Below, piece after piece: positions 24,440 through 33,486 of a stretch of DNA of 64,000 nt (its first letter is position 1; each line of letters begins with the position of its first letter). The notes beneath the pieces were generated by a model. It was not told the origin of the DNA. It saw only the letters and a program-made list of their open reading frames with translations, and searched no databases. Source of the DNA: Thermohalobaculum sp039805905 (GTDB lineage Bacteria; Pseudomonadota; Alphaproteobacteria; Rhodobacterales; Rhodobacteraceae); NCBI GenBank assembly GCA_039805905.1, contig JBDIVM010000008.1, forward strand, positions 1 to 64,000, written 5' to 3'. Made by a program: the position numbers and the translations under genes.

Positions 24440-25468
24440 TCAGCGGCCGAGCAGCGCCTGGAGGATGGCGTCATCGGTGACGACGTGACCATCGCCGACC
24501 GCGACCGGCTTGCCGGAGTCAAGACGCATCCGCATCACCTGCTTCAGTGGCGTGTCAAGGTCGGCCCGCGCCGCGCCGTCGGGAGCGCGGCCCGGCTCCA
24601 TCACCTCGGCGGCGCGCAGTACGCCCATCGGGTTCATGTGGGCGACGAAATCGGCCACGTAGGCGTCGGCCGGGTGGAGGATGATCTCCTGGGGCGTGCC
24701 GACCTGGATGATCCGGCCGCCCTCCATGATGGCGATGCGCTGGCCGAGTTTCACCGCCTCGTCGAGGTCGTGGCTGACGAAGATGATCGTGCGCCTGAGC
24801 CGCTTCTGGAAATCCAGCAGCTCATCCTGGAGCCGGGTCCGGATCAGGGGATCGAGCGCCGAGAAGGGCTCGTCCATGAGCAGGATCGGCGCCTCGGTGG
24901 CGAAGGCTCGGGCCAGGCCGACCCGCTGCTGCATGCCGCCGGAAAGCTCGCCGACCTTGCGTTCGGCCCAGTCACTGAGGCCCACGAGGTCGAGCTGGGC
25001 CTTGACCTTCGCCGCCCGTTCGGCCGGCGCCATCCCGGCGAGTTCGAGGCCGAGTCCGACATTCTCGGCCACCGTCCGCCAGGGCAGAAGCGCGAATTGC
25101 TGGAATACCATCGAGACGTTCTGGCCGCGCAGATAGCGCAGGTCGCTGGCCGAGCAGGTCTCGGGGTTGAGCCACTGGTCGCCGCATCGCACCAGGCACT
25201 CGCCGCGGCAGACCGGGTTCAGGCCGTTGACAGCTCGGAGCAGGGTGGACTTGCCGGAACCGGACAGGCCCATCAGCACCAGGATCTCGCCCTCGCCGAC
25301 GTCGAGGGTGCAGTCATGGACGCCCAGCACCTGGCCGGTCTGCTCCTTGATCTCGGCGCGGGTCTTCCTCTGGTCCATCAAGGGCAGCGCACGCTGCGGC
25401 GTGTCGCCAAAGACGATATTGACCTTGCGGAAGCGGACGATGGGTTGAGCGCCGGAAGCGGTATCCAT
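24440..25468 (-). CDS. choV: Choline ABC transporter ATP-binding protein ChoV
   Basis: 342 residues of the ProV/OpuAA group. Walker A GLSGSGKST, signature ELSGGMQQRVGLARA, Walker B ILLMDEPFSALDP and the H-loop FVSHDLDEA are intact. A C-terminal extension with a CBS-like remainder (TPLKQVMRMRLDSGKPVAV) is present, as in quaternary-amine ATPases. The N-terminal FGDTPQRALPLMDQ segment is typical of ChoV. It energises choline uptake with ChoW and ChoX. ATG 25468 overlaps the choW stop (TGATG); GTG 25471 is the alternative. Confidence 0.9.
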   Translation of the reverse strand: MDTASGAQPIVRFRKVNIVFGDTPQRALPLMDQRKTRAEIKEQTGQVLGVHDCTLDVGEGEILVLMGLSGSGKSTLLRAVNGLNPVCRGECLVRCGDQWLNPETCSASDLRYLRGQNVSMVFQQFALLPWRTVAENVGLGLELAGMAPAERAAKVKAQLDLVGLSDWAERKVGELSGGMQQRVGLARAFATEAPILLMDEPFSALDPLIRTRLQDELLDFQKRLRRTIIFVSHDLDEAVKLGQRIAIMEGGRIIQVGTPQEIILHPADAYVADFVAHMNPMGVLRAAEVMEPGRAPDGAARADLDTPLKQVMRMRLDSGKPVAVGDGHVVTDDAILQALLGR

Positions 25469-26304
25469 CACGCGTCCTCCCGCCGGAACACCCGGTCGAG
25501 CAGGATCGCCAGCACCACGATGACGAAACCAGACTCAAAGCCAAGAGCGGTGTTCACGGTGTTGAGCGCCCGCACCACCGGCACACCCAGCCCGTCGGCA
25601 CCGACCAGTGCCGCGATCACCACCATCGACAGCGAGAGCATGATGGTCTGAGTGAGCCCGGCCATGATCTGCGGCATCGCATAGGGCAGCTCGACCTTGA
25701 AGAGCACCTGCGATGGCGTTGCTCCGAAGGCCTCGGCGGCCTCGATCAGGGGCCTCGGGGTCGAGGAGACGCCGAGATGGGTGAGGCGGATCGGCGCCGG
25801 AAGGACAAAGATCGCGGTCGCGATCAGACCCGGCACCATGCCGATGCCGAAAAACACGATCGCGGGAATCAGGTACACGAAGGTCGGCAGGGTCTGCATC
25901 AGGTCCAGGATCGGCCGCATCACCGCAAAGATCTTGGGCTTGTGGGCGGCCCAGATTCCCAGAGGCACGCCGGCACCCATGCAGACGATGCACGAGGTTA
26001 CCACGAGTGTCAGCGTCTCGGTGGTCTGCTCCCAGTATCCCTGGTTCAGGATGAAGAGCAGCGACAGGACGACGAAGATGACCAGCGGGATCGACCGTCG
26101 CCACCACCAGATCAGAGCAGCAACGATTGCGACGGTGATGAGCGGCGGCGGAGCTTGCAGGGCAGCAAGGACGATCCCGATGATGAACTCGAAGACCGCT
26201 GCGAGGCCGTCGAAGAACCATGCGATGTTGTCGATCATCCAGTCGACGACCGATGCGGCCCATTTGCCGACCGGGATCTTGAAGCGCTCGAACCACTCCT
26301 CCAT
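25468..26304 (-). CDS. choW: Choline ABC transporter permease ChoW
   Basis: 278 residues, an integral membrane permease of the ProW family with roughly six to seven hydrophobic segments. The conserved cytoplasmic loop EAAEAFGATPSQVLFKVELPYAMPQIMAG is the EAA motif that docks the ATPase. WFERFKIPVGKWAASVVDWM at the N-terminus is typical of ChoW. ATG 26304 gives the family start; an upstream in-frame ATG would add 10 residues. It follows choX after a strong hairpin and overlaps choV. Confidence 0.9.
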   Translation of the reverse strand: MEEWFERFKIPVGKWAASVVDWMIDNIAWFFDGLAAVFEFIIGIVLAALQAPPPLITVAIVAALIWWWRRSIPLVIFVVLSLLFILNQGYWEQTTETLTLVVTSCIVCMGAGVPLGIWAAHKPKIFAVMRPILDLMQTLPTFVYLIPAIVFFGIGMVPGLIATAIFVLPAPIRLTHLGVSSTPRPLIEAAEAFGATPSQVLFKVELPYAMPQIMAGLTQTIMLSLSMVVIAALVGADGLGVPVVRALNTVNTALGFESGFVIVVLAILLDRVFRREDA

Positions 26305-26379
26305 GGCCTGATCCTCTCGGCCTTGGCCTGCCATCGTCGCTCGGGGCGCCGCGGGCGGCGGGTGAACTGGAACGGAGTA

Positions 26380-26407
26380 GCCCTCCCCTGGCGGAACAGG
26401 GGAGGGC
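26380..26407 (-). repeat. Perfect 11-base-arm hairpin after choX
   Basis: Arms GCCCTCCCCTG and CAGGGGAGGGC are exact inverse complements around a 6-base loop, 12 bases beyond the choX stop on the transcribed (minus) strand and before choW. There is no T-run, so partial termination or mRNA 3' stabilisation favouring choX expression is more likely than complete termination. Confidence 0.6.
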
Positions 26408-26418
26408 CCGGAGGATGG

Positions 26419-27348
26419 CTACTGGAGCGCAGCCTTGACCGCGGCCACCGCGTCGCCGCCGTCCTCGGTGGTGACTCCCTTGAGCCAGCCGTCGAGCACG
26501 CCCTGGTTCGCCGAAAGCCACGCCTTGGCGGCATCCTGCGGATCCTTGCCGTCATTGAGGATGCCGCCCATGATCTCGTTTTCCATCTTCAGCGAGAATT
26601 CGAGGTTGTTGAGCAGCGCGCCCACGTTCGGGCACTCGGCGGCATAACCGGCGCGGATGTTGGTGTAGACGGTGGCGCCGCCGTAGTTCGGGCCGAACCA
26701 GTCGTCGCCGCCGTCGAGATAGGCCATCTCGAAATTGGCGTTCATCGGATGCGGCTCCCAGCCGAGGAAAACGATGTCCTCACCCTTCTTCACCGAGCGG
26801 GCAACCTGCGCCAGCATGCCCTGCTCGGAGCTCTCGGCCAGCTCGAAGCCCTTCAGCCCGAAGGCATCCTTCTCGATCATGTCGAGGATCAGGCGATTGC
26901 CATCATTGCCCGGCTCGATGCCATAGATCTTTCCGCCGAGCTGGTCCTTGAACCTGGCGATATCCGCGAAGCTCTTGAGGCCTGCATCATAGGTCTTCTT
27001 CGGCACGGCGAGGGTGTACTTGGCACCCTCGAGATTCACCCGGAGGCTCTCGACCGACTTGTCGTCGAGGTAGGGGCGGATGTCACCCTCCATGGTCGGC
27101 ATCCAGTTGCCGAGGAACACGTCGATATCCTTGTTTTTCAGCGAGGCATAGGTCACCGGCACGGAGAGCACCTTGATGTCGGTCTCATAGCCCAGCGCCT
27201 GCAACAGCAGCGTGGTCGCGGCGGTGGTCGCAGTGATGTCGGTCCAGCCCACATCGGAGAAGGTGACCTTCTCGCAGGCGGCGGAGGCCGGTCCCGCCAG
27301 AAGCGCTCCCAGCGCGAGCGCGCCGGCAGCTACGGTGAATTTGGACAT
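26419..27348 (-). CDS. choX: Choline ABC transporter periplasmic binding protein ChoX
   Basis: 309 residues: a signal peptide (MSKFTVAAGALALGALLAGPASA) then ACEKVTFSDVGWTDITATTAATTLLLQALGY, the ProX/ChoX opening. KNKDIDVFLGNWMPTMEGD, the GIEPGND region and FLGWEPHPMN supply Trp/Tyr residues that form the aromatic box for the trimethylammonium group. The gene is first of choXWV and is divergent from betI across a 141-base region with a BetI-like operator, so choline-dependent derepression is likely. Confidence 0.93.
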   Translation of the reverse strand: MSKFTVAAGALALGALLAGPASAACEKVTFSDVGWTDITATTAATTLLLQALGYETDIKVLSVPVTYASLKNKDIDVFLGNWMPTMEGDIRPYLDDKSVESLRVNLEGAKYTLAVPKKTYDAGLKSFADIARFKDQLGGKIYGIEPGNDGNRLILDMIEKDAFGLKGFELAESSEQGMLAQVARSVKKGEDIVFLGWEPHPMNANFEMAYLDGGDDWFGPNYGGATVYTNIRAGYAAECPNVGALLNNLEFSLKMENEIMGGILNDGKDPQDAAKAWLSANQGVLDGWLKGVTTEDGGDAVAAVKAALQ

Positions 27349-27438
27349 GTCGGAAGCCTCCCTTGTTGGTACGTCGATGCGATTCGCTTCTTGGTTAAAA
27401 TACCGATAGCGGACGCTCGGGTGACGTGCAATTTTTTA

Positions 27439-27458
27439 TTGATTGGCTGATCAATCAA
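27439..27458. promoter_or_regulatory. BetI-like operator between choX and betI
   Basis: Arms TTGATTG and CAATCAA are exact inverse complements around a 6-base centre, in an AT-rich patch of the divergent choX/betI region. BetI autoregulates and responds to choline in characterised systems, so this dyad is the obvious candidate. The binding itself is inferred. Confidence 0.6.
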
Positions 27459-27489
27459 AAATAGCCTCGCGTGGAACGGAGACCTTCTC

Positions 27490-28083
27490 ATGCCCCGAGT
27501 CGGAATGGAGCCAATCCGCCGCAAGGCGCTGATCGAGGCTGCGATCGAGACGATCGGGGCACACGGAAACCTTGACGTGACCATGAGCCAGATTGCGCGA
27601 TCGGCCGGCGTGTCGCCGGCGCTGGCGCACCATTACTTCGGCGGCAAGGAGCAACTCTTTCTGGCGACTATGCGCCATCTGCTGAGCGAGTTCGGTGCCG
27701 GGGTCCGAACAGCGCTCGCCGAGGCGCGCGGGCCGCGGGCGCGGCTCTCGGCGATCGTGCGCAGGAGCTTCGGGCCGGAGCAGTTTGCACCCGCCATCAT
27801 CGCAGCCTGGCTCGCCTTCTATCTTCGCGCCCAGAGCGACCCCCAGGCGCGCCGCCTGCTTGCCATCTATGCGCGCCGCCTCCAGTCGAACCTGGTCGAT
27901 GCGCTCGGGGGGCTCCTGCCCGAATGCGAGGCGAAACGGATCGCCGAGGGCATCGCCGCGCTGATCGACGGTCTCTACATCCGCCACGCCCTGCGCGAGG
28001 GGCCACCCGAACCGGCGCCTGCGGTCCGGCTGGTGGAAGACTACATCGACACGCAGCTCGCAGCCATGGAGCGCCGCCGATGA
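27490..28083 (+). CDS. betI: Choline-responsive TetR-type repressor BetI
   Basis: 197 residues of the TetR family. The N-terminal helix-turn-helix TMSQIARSAGVSPALAHHYFGGKEQLF follows the BetI-typical PRVGMEPIRRKALIEAAI start; the C-terminal ligand domain is BetI-like throughout (SPQARRLLAIYARRLQSNL). BetI represses choline oxidation genes until choline is present. ATG 27490 follows a GGAG site. Its stop overlaps the betC start (ATGA). Confidence 0.93.
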   Translation: MPRVGMEPIRRKALIEAAIETIGAHGNLDVTMSQIARSAGVSPALAHHYFGGKEQLFLATMRHLLSEFGAGVRTALAEARGPRARLSAIVRRSFGPEQFAPAIIAAWLAFYLRAQSDPQARRLLAIYARRLQSNLVDALGGLLPECEAKRIAEGIAALIDGLYIRHALREGPPEPAPAVRLVEDYIDTQLAAMERRR

Positions 28084-29594
28084 CCCGCCCGAACATCCTG
28101 ATCCTGATGGTGGACCAGCTCAACGGCACGCTGTGGCCGGACGGGCCGGCGGAGTGGCTGCATGCGCCTAACCTGCGGGCGCTGGCGGCGCGCTCGGTGC
28201 GCTTCGCCAACACCTATACTGCCTCGCCGCTCTGCGCGCCGGGGCGGGCGAGCTTCATGTCGGGCCAGCTTCCGCGGCGGACGCGGGTCTACGACAACGC
28301 CGCCGAGTTCGCCTCCGACATCCCGACCTATGCGCACCACCTGCGCCGGGCGGGCTATCATACCTGTCTCTCGGGCAAGATGCATTTCGTCGGCCCGGAC
28401 CAGCTGCACGGCTTCGAGGAGCGGCTGACCACCGACATCTACCCGGCCGATTTCGGCTGGACGCCCGACTACCGCAAGCCCGGCGAGCGGATCGACTGGT
28501 GGTACCACAACCTCGGCTCGGTCACCGGGGCGGGGGTCGCCGAGATTACAAACCAGCTCGAATACGATGACGAAGTCGCCTACCACGCCGAGCGGAAGCT
28601 CTACGATCTTGCCCGCCGCCAGGACGACCGGCCCTGGTGCCTGACGGTCAGCTTCACCCATCCGCACGACCCCTATGTGGCGCGGCGGAAGTTCTGGGAT
28701 CTCTACGAAGGCTGCGCGCATCTCGATCCGCAGGTCGGCGCGATCCGGTTCGACGACCAGGACGCGCATTCGCAGCGGCTGCTGCTGGCCTGCGACTACG
28801 AGAATTTCGAGATCACGGACCAAAGCATCCGGCGCGCGCGCCGGGCGTATTTCGCCAATATCTCGTATCTCGACGATAAGATCGGCGGCATCCTGGACGT
28901 GCTGGCGCGGGGGCGGATGGCGGAGGACACCATCGTTCTCTTCGTCTCGGACCACGGCGACATGCTGGGCGAGCGCGGCATGTGGTTCAAGATGAGCTTC
29001 TTCGAGGGTTCGGCCCGGGTGCCGCTGACCATTGCCGCTCCGGGACTCGCGCCGAGACTCGTCACGACGCCGGTATCCACGATCGACGTGGTGCCGACCC
29101 TTGCTGATCTCGCCGGCGCATCGCTGGACGAGATCATGCCCTGGACCGATGGCGAAAGCCTGCTTCCGCCGGCGAGGGGCGGCATCCGCGAGAGCCCGGT
29201 GGCAATGGAATATGCGGCCGAGGGCTCGCAGGCGCCGATGGTCTCGCTGCGGGCCGGGCGGTGGAAGCTGAACCGCTGCGCGCTCGACCCGGATCAGCTC
29301 TTCGACCTCGAGGCGGACCCGCGGGAGCTGATCGACCTCGCCGGCGACCCCGCCCACGCCGGCACGCTGGCGCGGCTTCGCGCCGGGGCAGACAGGCGCT
29401 GGGACCTCGCCGCCTACGATGCCGAGGTGCGCCAGAGCCAGGCACGGCGATGGGTGGTCTACGAGGCATTGCGCAACGGAGCCTACTATCCATGGGATTT
29501 CCAGCCGTTGCAGAAGGCGAGCGAGCGCTACATGCGCAACCACATGGATCTCAATGTGCTGGAAGAGAACCAGCGATACCCAAGGGGAGAGTGA
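28080..29594 (+). CDS. betC: Choline-sulfatase BetC
   Basis: 504 residues. Choline-sulfatase hydrolyses choline-O-sulfate to choline and sulfate. The sulfatase motif CAPGR (Cys52) fits CXPXR, in which Cys is oxidised to the catalytic formylglycine. Metal-binding Asp residues lie in LILMVDQLNG near the N-terminus and in VSDHGDMLGERGMWFKMSFFEG. The C-terminal tail RYMRNHMDLNVLEENQRYP is the BetC-specific end. There is no signal peptide; the enzyme is cytoplasmic. It overlaps betI and precedes the glutathione transferase gene by 2 bases. Confidence 0.94.
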   Translation: MTRPNILILMVDQLNGTLWPDGPAEWLHAPNLRALAARSVRFANTYTASPLCAPGRASFMSGQLPRRTRVYDNAAEFASDIPTYAHHLRRAGYHTCLSGKMHFVGPDQLHGFEERLTTDIYPADFGWTPDYRKPGERIDWWYHNLGSVTGAGVAEITNQLEYDDEVAYHAERKLYDLARRQDDRPWCLTVSFTHPHDPYVARRKFWDLYEGCAHLDPQVGAIRFDDQDAHSQRLLLACDYENFEITDQSIRRARRAYFANISYLDDKIGGILDVLARGRMAEDTIVLFVSDHGDMLGERGMWFKMSFFEGSARVPLTIAAPGLAPRLVTTPVSTIDVVPTLADLAGASLDEIMPWTDGESLLPPARGGIRESPVAMEYAAEGSQAPMVSLRAGRWKLNRCALDPDQLFDLEADPRELIDLAGDPAHAGTLARLRAGADRRWDLAAYDAEVRQSQARRWVVYEALRNGAYYPWDFQPLQKASERYMRNHMDLNVLEENQRYPRGE

Positions 29595-29596
29595 AC

Positions 29597-30235
29597 ATGA
29601 TCAAGGTCTGGGGCCGCGCCACCTCGTCGAATGTGCAGGTGGTGATGTGGGCGGTCGCCGAGCTCGGGCTCAAACACGAGCGGATCGACACGGGAGGCAA
29701 GTTCGGCGGCAACAATACGCCCGAATATCTGGCGATGAACCCGAACGGGCTGGTGCCGACGATCCGCGACGGCGACCTCGTGGTATGGGAGAGCCAGGCG
29801 ATCCTGCGCTATCTCGCGGCGCGCTATGGCAGCGAGGCGTTCTGGCCGAAGGATCCCGCGAAGCGGGCACTGCTCGACATGTGGGCCGAGTGGATGAAGA
29901 CGACCTTCATCCCGCCGCTGACCAACAGCGTGTTCTGGCAGCTGATCCGCACTCCGGCCGCGACGCGCAGCCAGGCCGCGATCGACGAGGGCGCGGCCAA
30001 GCTGAAGGGGCTGGCCAGGATTCTCGACTCGCGCATCGGCCCGGGACCGTTCATGGCGGGCAAGGCGCTGAGCTTCGCCGACATCATGGTGGGCACGCCG
30101 CTCTACCGCTACTACACGATGGAGTTCGAGCGGACGGAGACGCCGAACCTCGACGCCTATTACGCGCGGCTGACGGAGCGCCCGGCCTACCGCGACCACG
30201 CGATGGTCTCGTACGAGAGCCTGCGTGCGACATGA
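29597..30235 (+). CDS. Glutathione S-transferase family protein
   Basis: 212 residues with the canonical GST layout: an N-terminal thioredoxin-like domain (KVWGRATSSNVQVVMWAVAELGL, MNPNGLVPTIRDGDLVVWESQAILRYLAARYG) including the cis-Pro VPT and the glutathione gamma-Glu binding ES pair, then a C-terminal helical domain (GPFMAGKALSFADIMVG). The substrate is unknown. It sits inside the bet operon, 2 bases after betC and overlapping the dehydratase gene by 4 bases, so it is cotranscribed with choline catabolism. Confidence 0.9.
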   Translation: MIKVWGRATSSNVQVVMWAVAELGLKHERIDTGGKFGGNNTPEYLAMNPNGLVPTIRDGDLVVWESQAILRYLAARYGSEAFWPKDPAKRALLDMWAEWMKTTFIPPLTNSVFWQLIRTPAATRSQAAIDEGAAKLKGLARILDSRIGPGPFMAGKALSFADIMVGTPLYRYYTMEFERTETPNLDAYYARLTERPAYRDHAMVSYESLRAT

Positions 30236-31230
30236 TCCCGACGCTCGAGGAAATCCGCCAGGCCTATGCCGCAACGCGGGCAGCGACGCAGGAGACGCCG
30301 CTGCTCGAGGCGCCGGTGCTGGCATCCGCCACCGGCGCGCGGCAGGTCTTCGTCAAGCCCGAGTCGCTGCAATGGGCGGGATCGTTCAAGATCCGGGGCG
30401 CCTACTGGCGGCTCTTGCAGCTGAGCCCCGGCGAGCGGGGTCGCGGCGTGGTGGCCTATTCGTCCGGCAATTTCGCGCAAGGCCTGGCGGCCGCCGGCAA
30501 GGCGCAGGGGGTGCCGGTGACCATCGTCATGCCGATCGACGCGCCGGAAGCGAAGCGTCAGGCGACCGAGGGGTTCGGCGCGCGCGTGGTGCTGTCGGAC
30601 CACGGCGCGCGCCCGCGCGAGGAGGCGGCCTCGGAACTTGCCCAGACCATTGCCCGCGAGGAGGGGCTGGTGCTGCTCCATCCCTTCGACGACCCGGCCA
30701 TCGTGGCGGGGCAGGCGGGGGCGGGGCTCGAGGCCATCGCGCAACTCGGTGCGCGGGCGGCGGCGGTCGACCAGGTGCTGTGCTGCGTGGGCGGCGGCGG
30801 GCTGATCGGCGGGGTGTCGCTGGCCTTCCACTACCTCTCGCCCACGACCGAGATCATCGCGGTCGAGCCGAAGGGCTACGACGGCATGGGTGCCTCGCTC
30901 GCCTGCGGCGAGATCCAGCGGGTGGCGAGCGGACTGCCGACCATATGCGACGCATTGCAGGCGACCCGGCCCGGCGCCGCGCCCTTCGCCGCTGCCAAGG
31001 CCGCGGGCGTGCGCGGGCTCACGGTGGGCGATGCCGAGGTGCGGCGCGCACTGCTGTTCGCCTTCGAGAAGCTGAAGCTGGTGCTCGAGCCCTCGGGCGC
31101 CGTCGCGCTGGCGGCGCTGCTGTCCGGTGCGGTCGACGCGAAGGACCGGCGCGTGCTGGTCTACCTCACCGGCGGCAACGTCTCGCTGCCGGCCTTCATG
31201 GCGCATGTGGAAGGCCTGAATGGAAGCTGA
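30232..31230 (+). CDS. Threonine/serine dehydratase-like PLP enzyme
   Basis: 332 residues of fold type II PLP enzymes. The PLP lysine lies in WAGSFKIRGAYW (SFKxRGA motif), the substrate loop is SSGNFAQGLA, and the phosphate cup is CVGGGGLIGG. Such enzymes deaminate L-serine or L-threonine to a 2-keto acid, or act as serine racemases. No ACT regulatory domain is present, so it is the short catabolic type. Start overlaps the GST stop (ATGA) and its end overlaps betA by 11 bases. A role in disposing of serine or glycine made downstream of betaine is a reasonable inference. Confidence 0.88.
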   Translation: MIPTLEEIRQAYAATRAATQETPLLEAPVLASATGARQVFVKPESLQWAGSFKIRGAYWRLLQLSPGERGRGVVAYSSGNFAQGLAAAGKAQGVPVTIVMPIDAPEAKRQATEGFGARVVLSDHGARPREEAASELAQTIAREEGLVLLHPFDDPAIVAGQAGAGLEAIAQLGARAAAVDQVLCCVGGGGLIGGVSLAFHYLSPTTEIIAVEPKGYDGMGASLACGEIQRVASGLPTICDALQATRPGAAPFAAAKAAGVRGLTVGDAEVRRALLFAFEKLKLVLEPSGAVALAALLSGAVDAKDRRVLVYLTGGNVSLPAFMAHVEGLNGS

Positions 31231-32881
31231 CTTCGTCATCGTCGGGTCCGGCTCGGCGGGCTCGGCGCTCGCCTATCGCCTGTCCGAGGACGGCGTGCAT
31301 TCCGTACTGGTGCTGGAATTCGGCGGCACCGATGTCGGGCCGTTCATCCAGATGCCGGCGGCGCTGAGCTATCCGATGAACATGGAGCTATACGACTGGG
31401 GTTTCGTATCGGACCCCGAGCCGCATCTGGGCGGGCGGCGGATGCCGGTGCCGCGGGGCAAGGTGATCGGCGGCTCGTCCTCGATCAACGGCATGGTGTA
31501 TGTCCGCGGCCATGCCCGCGACTTCGACCACTGGGCCGAGCAGGGCGCTGAGGGCTGGGCCTATGCCGACGTTGCGCCGTACTTCGAGCGCATGGAGTCC
31601 TGGCACGACGGCGGCCATGGGGGCGATGCGGCCTGGCGCGGGCGGACCGGGCCGCAGCACGTTACCCGCGGGCCGCGGAAGAACCCGCTCTACAAGGCCT
31701 TCGTCGAGGCAGGCCGGCAGGCCGGCTTCGAGACCACCTGCGACTACAACGGCGAGAAGCAGGAGGGCTTCGGCCCGATGGAGCAGACGGTCTGGCAGGG
31801 GCGCCGCTGGTCGACCGCGAACGCCTATCTGCGGCCAGCGCTGAAGCGGCCGAACTGCGAGGTGCGGCGCTGCTTCGCGCGCAGGGTGGTGATCGAGGAG
31901 GGCCGCGCGACGGGCGTGGAGATCGAGCGCGGCAGCCGGGTCGAGACGGTGCGCGCCCGGCGCGAGGTAATCCTCGCGGCCTCGGCGATCAATTCGCCGA
32001 AGCTCCTGATGCTGTCGGGGATCGGACCCGGCGCGCACCTGGCCGAGCATGGCATCCCGGTTGTCGCCGACCGGCCCGGGGTGGGCGAGAACCTGCAGGA
32101 CCATCTCGAGATCTACATGCAGCAGGCCTGCACCCAGCCGATCACGCTCTACAGGTACTACAACCTGATCGGGAAAGCGCTGGTCGGTGCGCAGTGGCTG
32201 TTCCTGAAAACCGGCCTCGGCGCCTCGAACCAGTTCGAGAGCGCTGCCTTCATCCGCTCGGCGCCGGGCGTCGAATATCCCGACATCCAGTTCCACTTCC
32301 TGCCCATGGCAGTTCGTTATGACGGCAAGGCGGCGGCCGAGGGTCACGGGTTCCAGGCCCATGTCGGGCCGATGCGCTCGCCGTCGCGCGGGCGGGTACG
32401 GCTGCGTTCAGGCGATGCGCGGGAGCAGCCCTCGATCCTGTTCAACTACATGAGCGAGGAAAGGGACTGGATCGACTTCCGCCACTGCGTCCGGGTCACC
32501 CGCGAGATCTTCGCCCAGCCTGCCTTCGACCCCTATCGCGGCAAGGAGATCCAGCCGGGCACAGAGGTGCAGACGGACGACGAGATCGACGCCTTCCTGC
32601 GCGCGCATGTGGAGAGCGCCTATCACCCGAGCTGCACCTGCCGCATGGGACGGGCCGGGGATCGCATGGCGGTGGTCGATCCGCAGTGCCGGGTGATCGG
32701 GGTCGAGGGGCTCAGGGTGGCCGACAGCTCGGTCTTCCCGCGCATCACCAACGGCAACCTCAACGCGCCCTCGATCATGGTGGGCGAGAAGGCCGCCGAT
32801 CACATCCTCGGCCGCCCGCCGCTGCCGCGCTCGAACCGGCTGCCCTGGATCAGCCCGCGCTGGCGCGAGAGCGACCGTTAG
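31220..32881 (+). CDS. betA: Choline dehydrogenase-type GMC oxidoreductase
   Basis: 553 residues of the GMC flavoprotein family. The FAD-binding FVIVGSGSAGSALAYRLSED, GKVIGGSSSINGMVYVRGHARDF and the C-terminal ESAYHPSCTCRMG (catalytic His region) plus VFPRITNGNLNAPSIMVGEKAAD are all typical of choline dehydrogenase. BetA oxidises choline to betaine aldehyde and on to betaine at the inner membrane. It overlaps the dehydratase gene by 11 bases and ends the bet transcript. betB (betaine aldehyde dehydrogenase), usually present, is missing here. The symbol is given from family plus context; other alcohol-type GMC enzymes look similar. Confidence 0.85.
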   Translation: MEADFVIVGSGSAGSALAYRLSEDGVHSVLVLEFGGTDVGPFIQMPAALSYPMNMELYDWGFVSDPEPHLGGRRMPVPRGKVIGGSSSINGMVYVRGHARDFDHWAEQGAEGWAYADVAPYFERMESWHDGGHGGDAAWRGRTGPQHVTRGPRKNPLYKAFVEAGRQAGFETTCDYNGEKQEGFGPMEQTVWQGRRWSTANAYLRPALKRPNCEVRRCFARRVVIEEGRATGVEIERGSRVETVRARREVILAASAINSPKLLMLSGIGPGAHLAEHGIPVVADRPGVGENLQDHLEIYMQQACTQPITLYRYYNLIGKALVGAQWLFLKTGLGASNQFESAAFIRSAPGVEYPDIQFHFLPMAVRYDGKAAAEGHGFQAHVGPMRSPSRGRVRLRSGDAREQPSILFNYMSEERDWIDFRHCVRVTREIFAQPAFDPYRGKEIQPGTEVQTDDEIDAFLRAHVESAYHPSCTCRMGRAGDRMAVVDPQCRVIGVEGLRVADSSVFPRITNGNLNAPSIMVGEKAADHILGRPPLPRSNRLPWISPRWRESDR

Positions 32882-32969
32882 GCCGGGCGCAACGCCGCTC
32901 TTCACAACGGACCGTTGGCGCGATAGCCGCTTGTGCCTGATGTCGCGCGAGCAGGCTGAGGAGGTTGCG

Positions 32970-33320
32970 ATGGAGACGCTTGTGGAAACGGCGACGATCA
33001 CCGGATGGCACGCCCACGTCTATTTCGACGCCGACTCCAAGCCGGCGGCGCGCGAGCTGTGCGAGGTTGTGGTGGCGCGGTTCGGGGTGGCGATGGGGCG
33101 GATGCATGACGGCCCGGTCGGGCCGCATCCGGTCGGGAGCTGCCAGCTTTCGGTGCCGCCGGATGCCTTCGCCGAGGTGATCCCGTGGCTCGCGCTGAAC
33201 CGGGGCGGGCTGACCGTCTTCGCCCATGCGGAAACCGGCGATCCGCTGGCAGACCACACCCGCCATGTCATCTGGCTCGGCGGGTCGATGCCACTCGACC
33301 TCACGATCTTCGATAAGTGA
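32970..33320 (+). CDS. DOPA 4,5-dioxygenase family protein
   Basis: 116 residues matching the DOPA 4,5-dioxygenase family: GWHAHVYFDADS at the N-terminus (metal His pair in HAH), GPHPVGSCQLSV in the middle, and HTRHVIWLGGSMPLDL near the end. Fungal relatives cleave DOPA in betalain synthesis; bacterial members are often of unknown function. Start ATG 32970 was chosen because GAGGAGG sits just upstream; ATG 32940 is in frame. It stands 88 bases after betA on the same strand and may be a separate transcript. Confidence 0.8.
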   Translation: METLVETATITGWHAHVYFDADSKPAARELCEVVVARFGVAMGRMHDGPVGPHPVGSCQLSVPPDAFAEVIPWLALNRGGLTVFAHAETGDPLADHTRHVIWLGGSMPLDLTIFDK

Positions 33321-33486
33321 GCCGGCCTCGCGCCGCGCGTTCACCACGTTCCTGAACGCCGTCTAAAGCGGCGGGAGGCAATCTCTGCCGCATGGACATG
33401 GCGCGGCGGGCCGCGGGGAGCGTGTGTGTGATGGCGTTCGTGCAATCAGTCCGGCCCGGGCACGGCCGGTGCGGCGAGGCTGTGCG

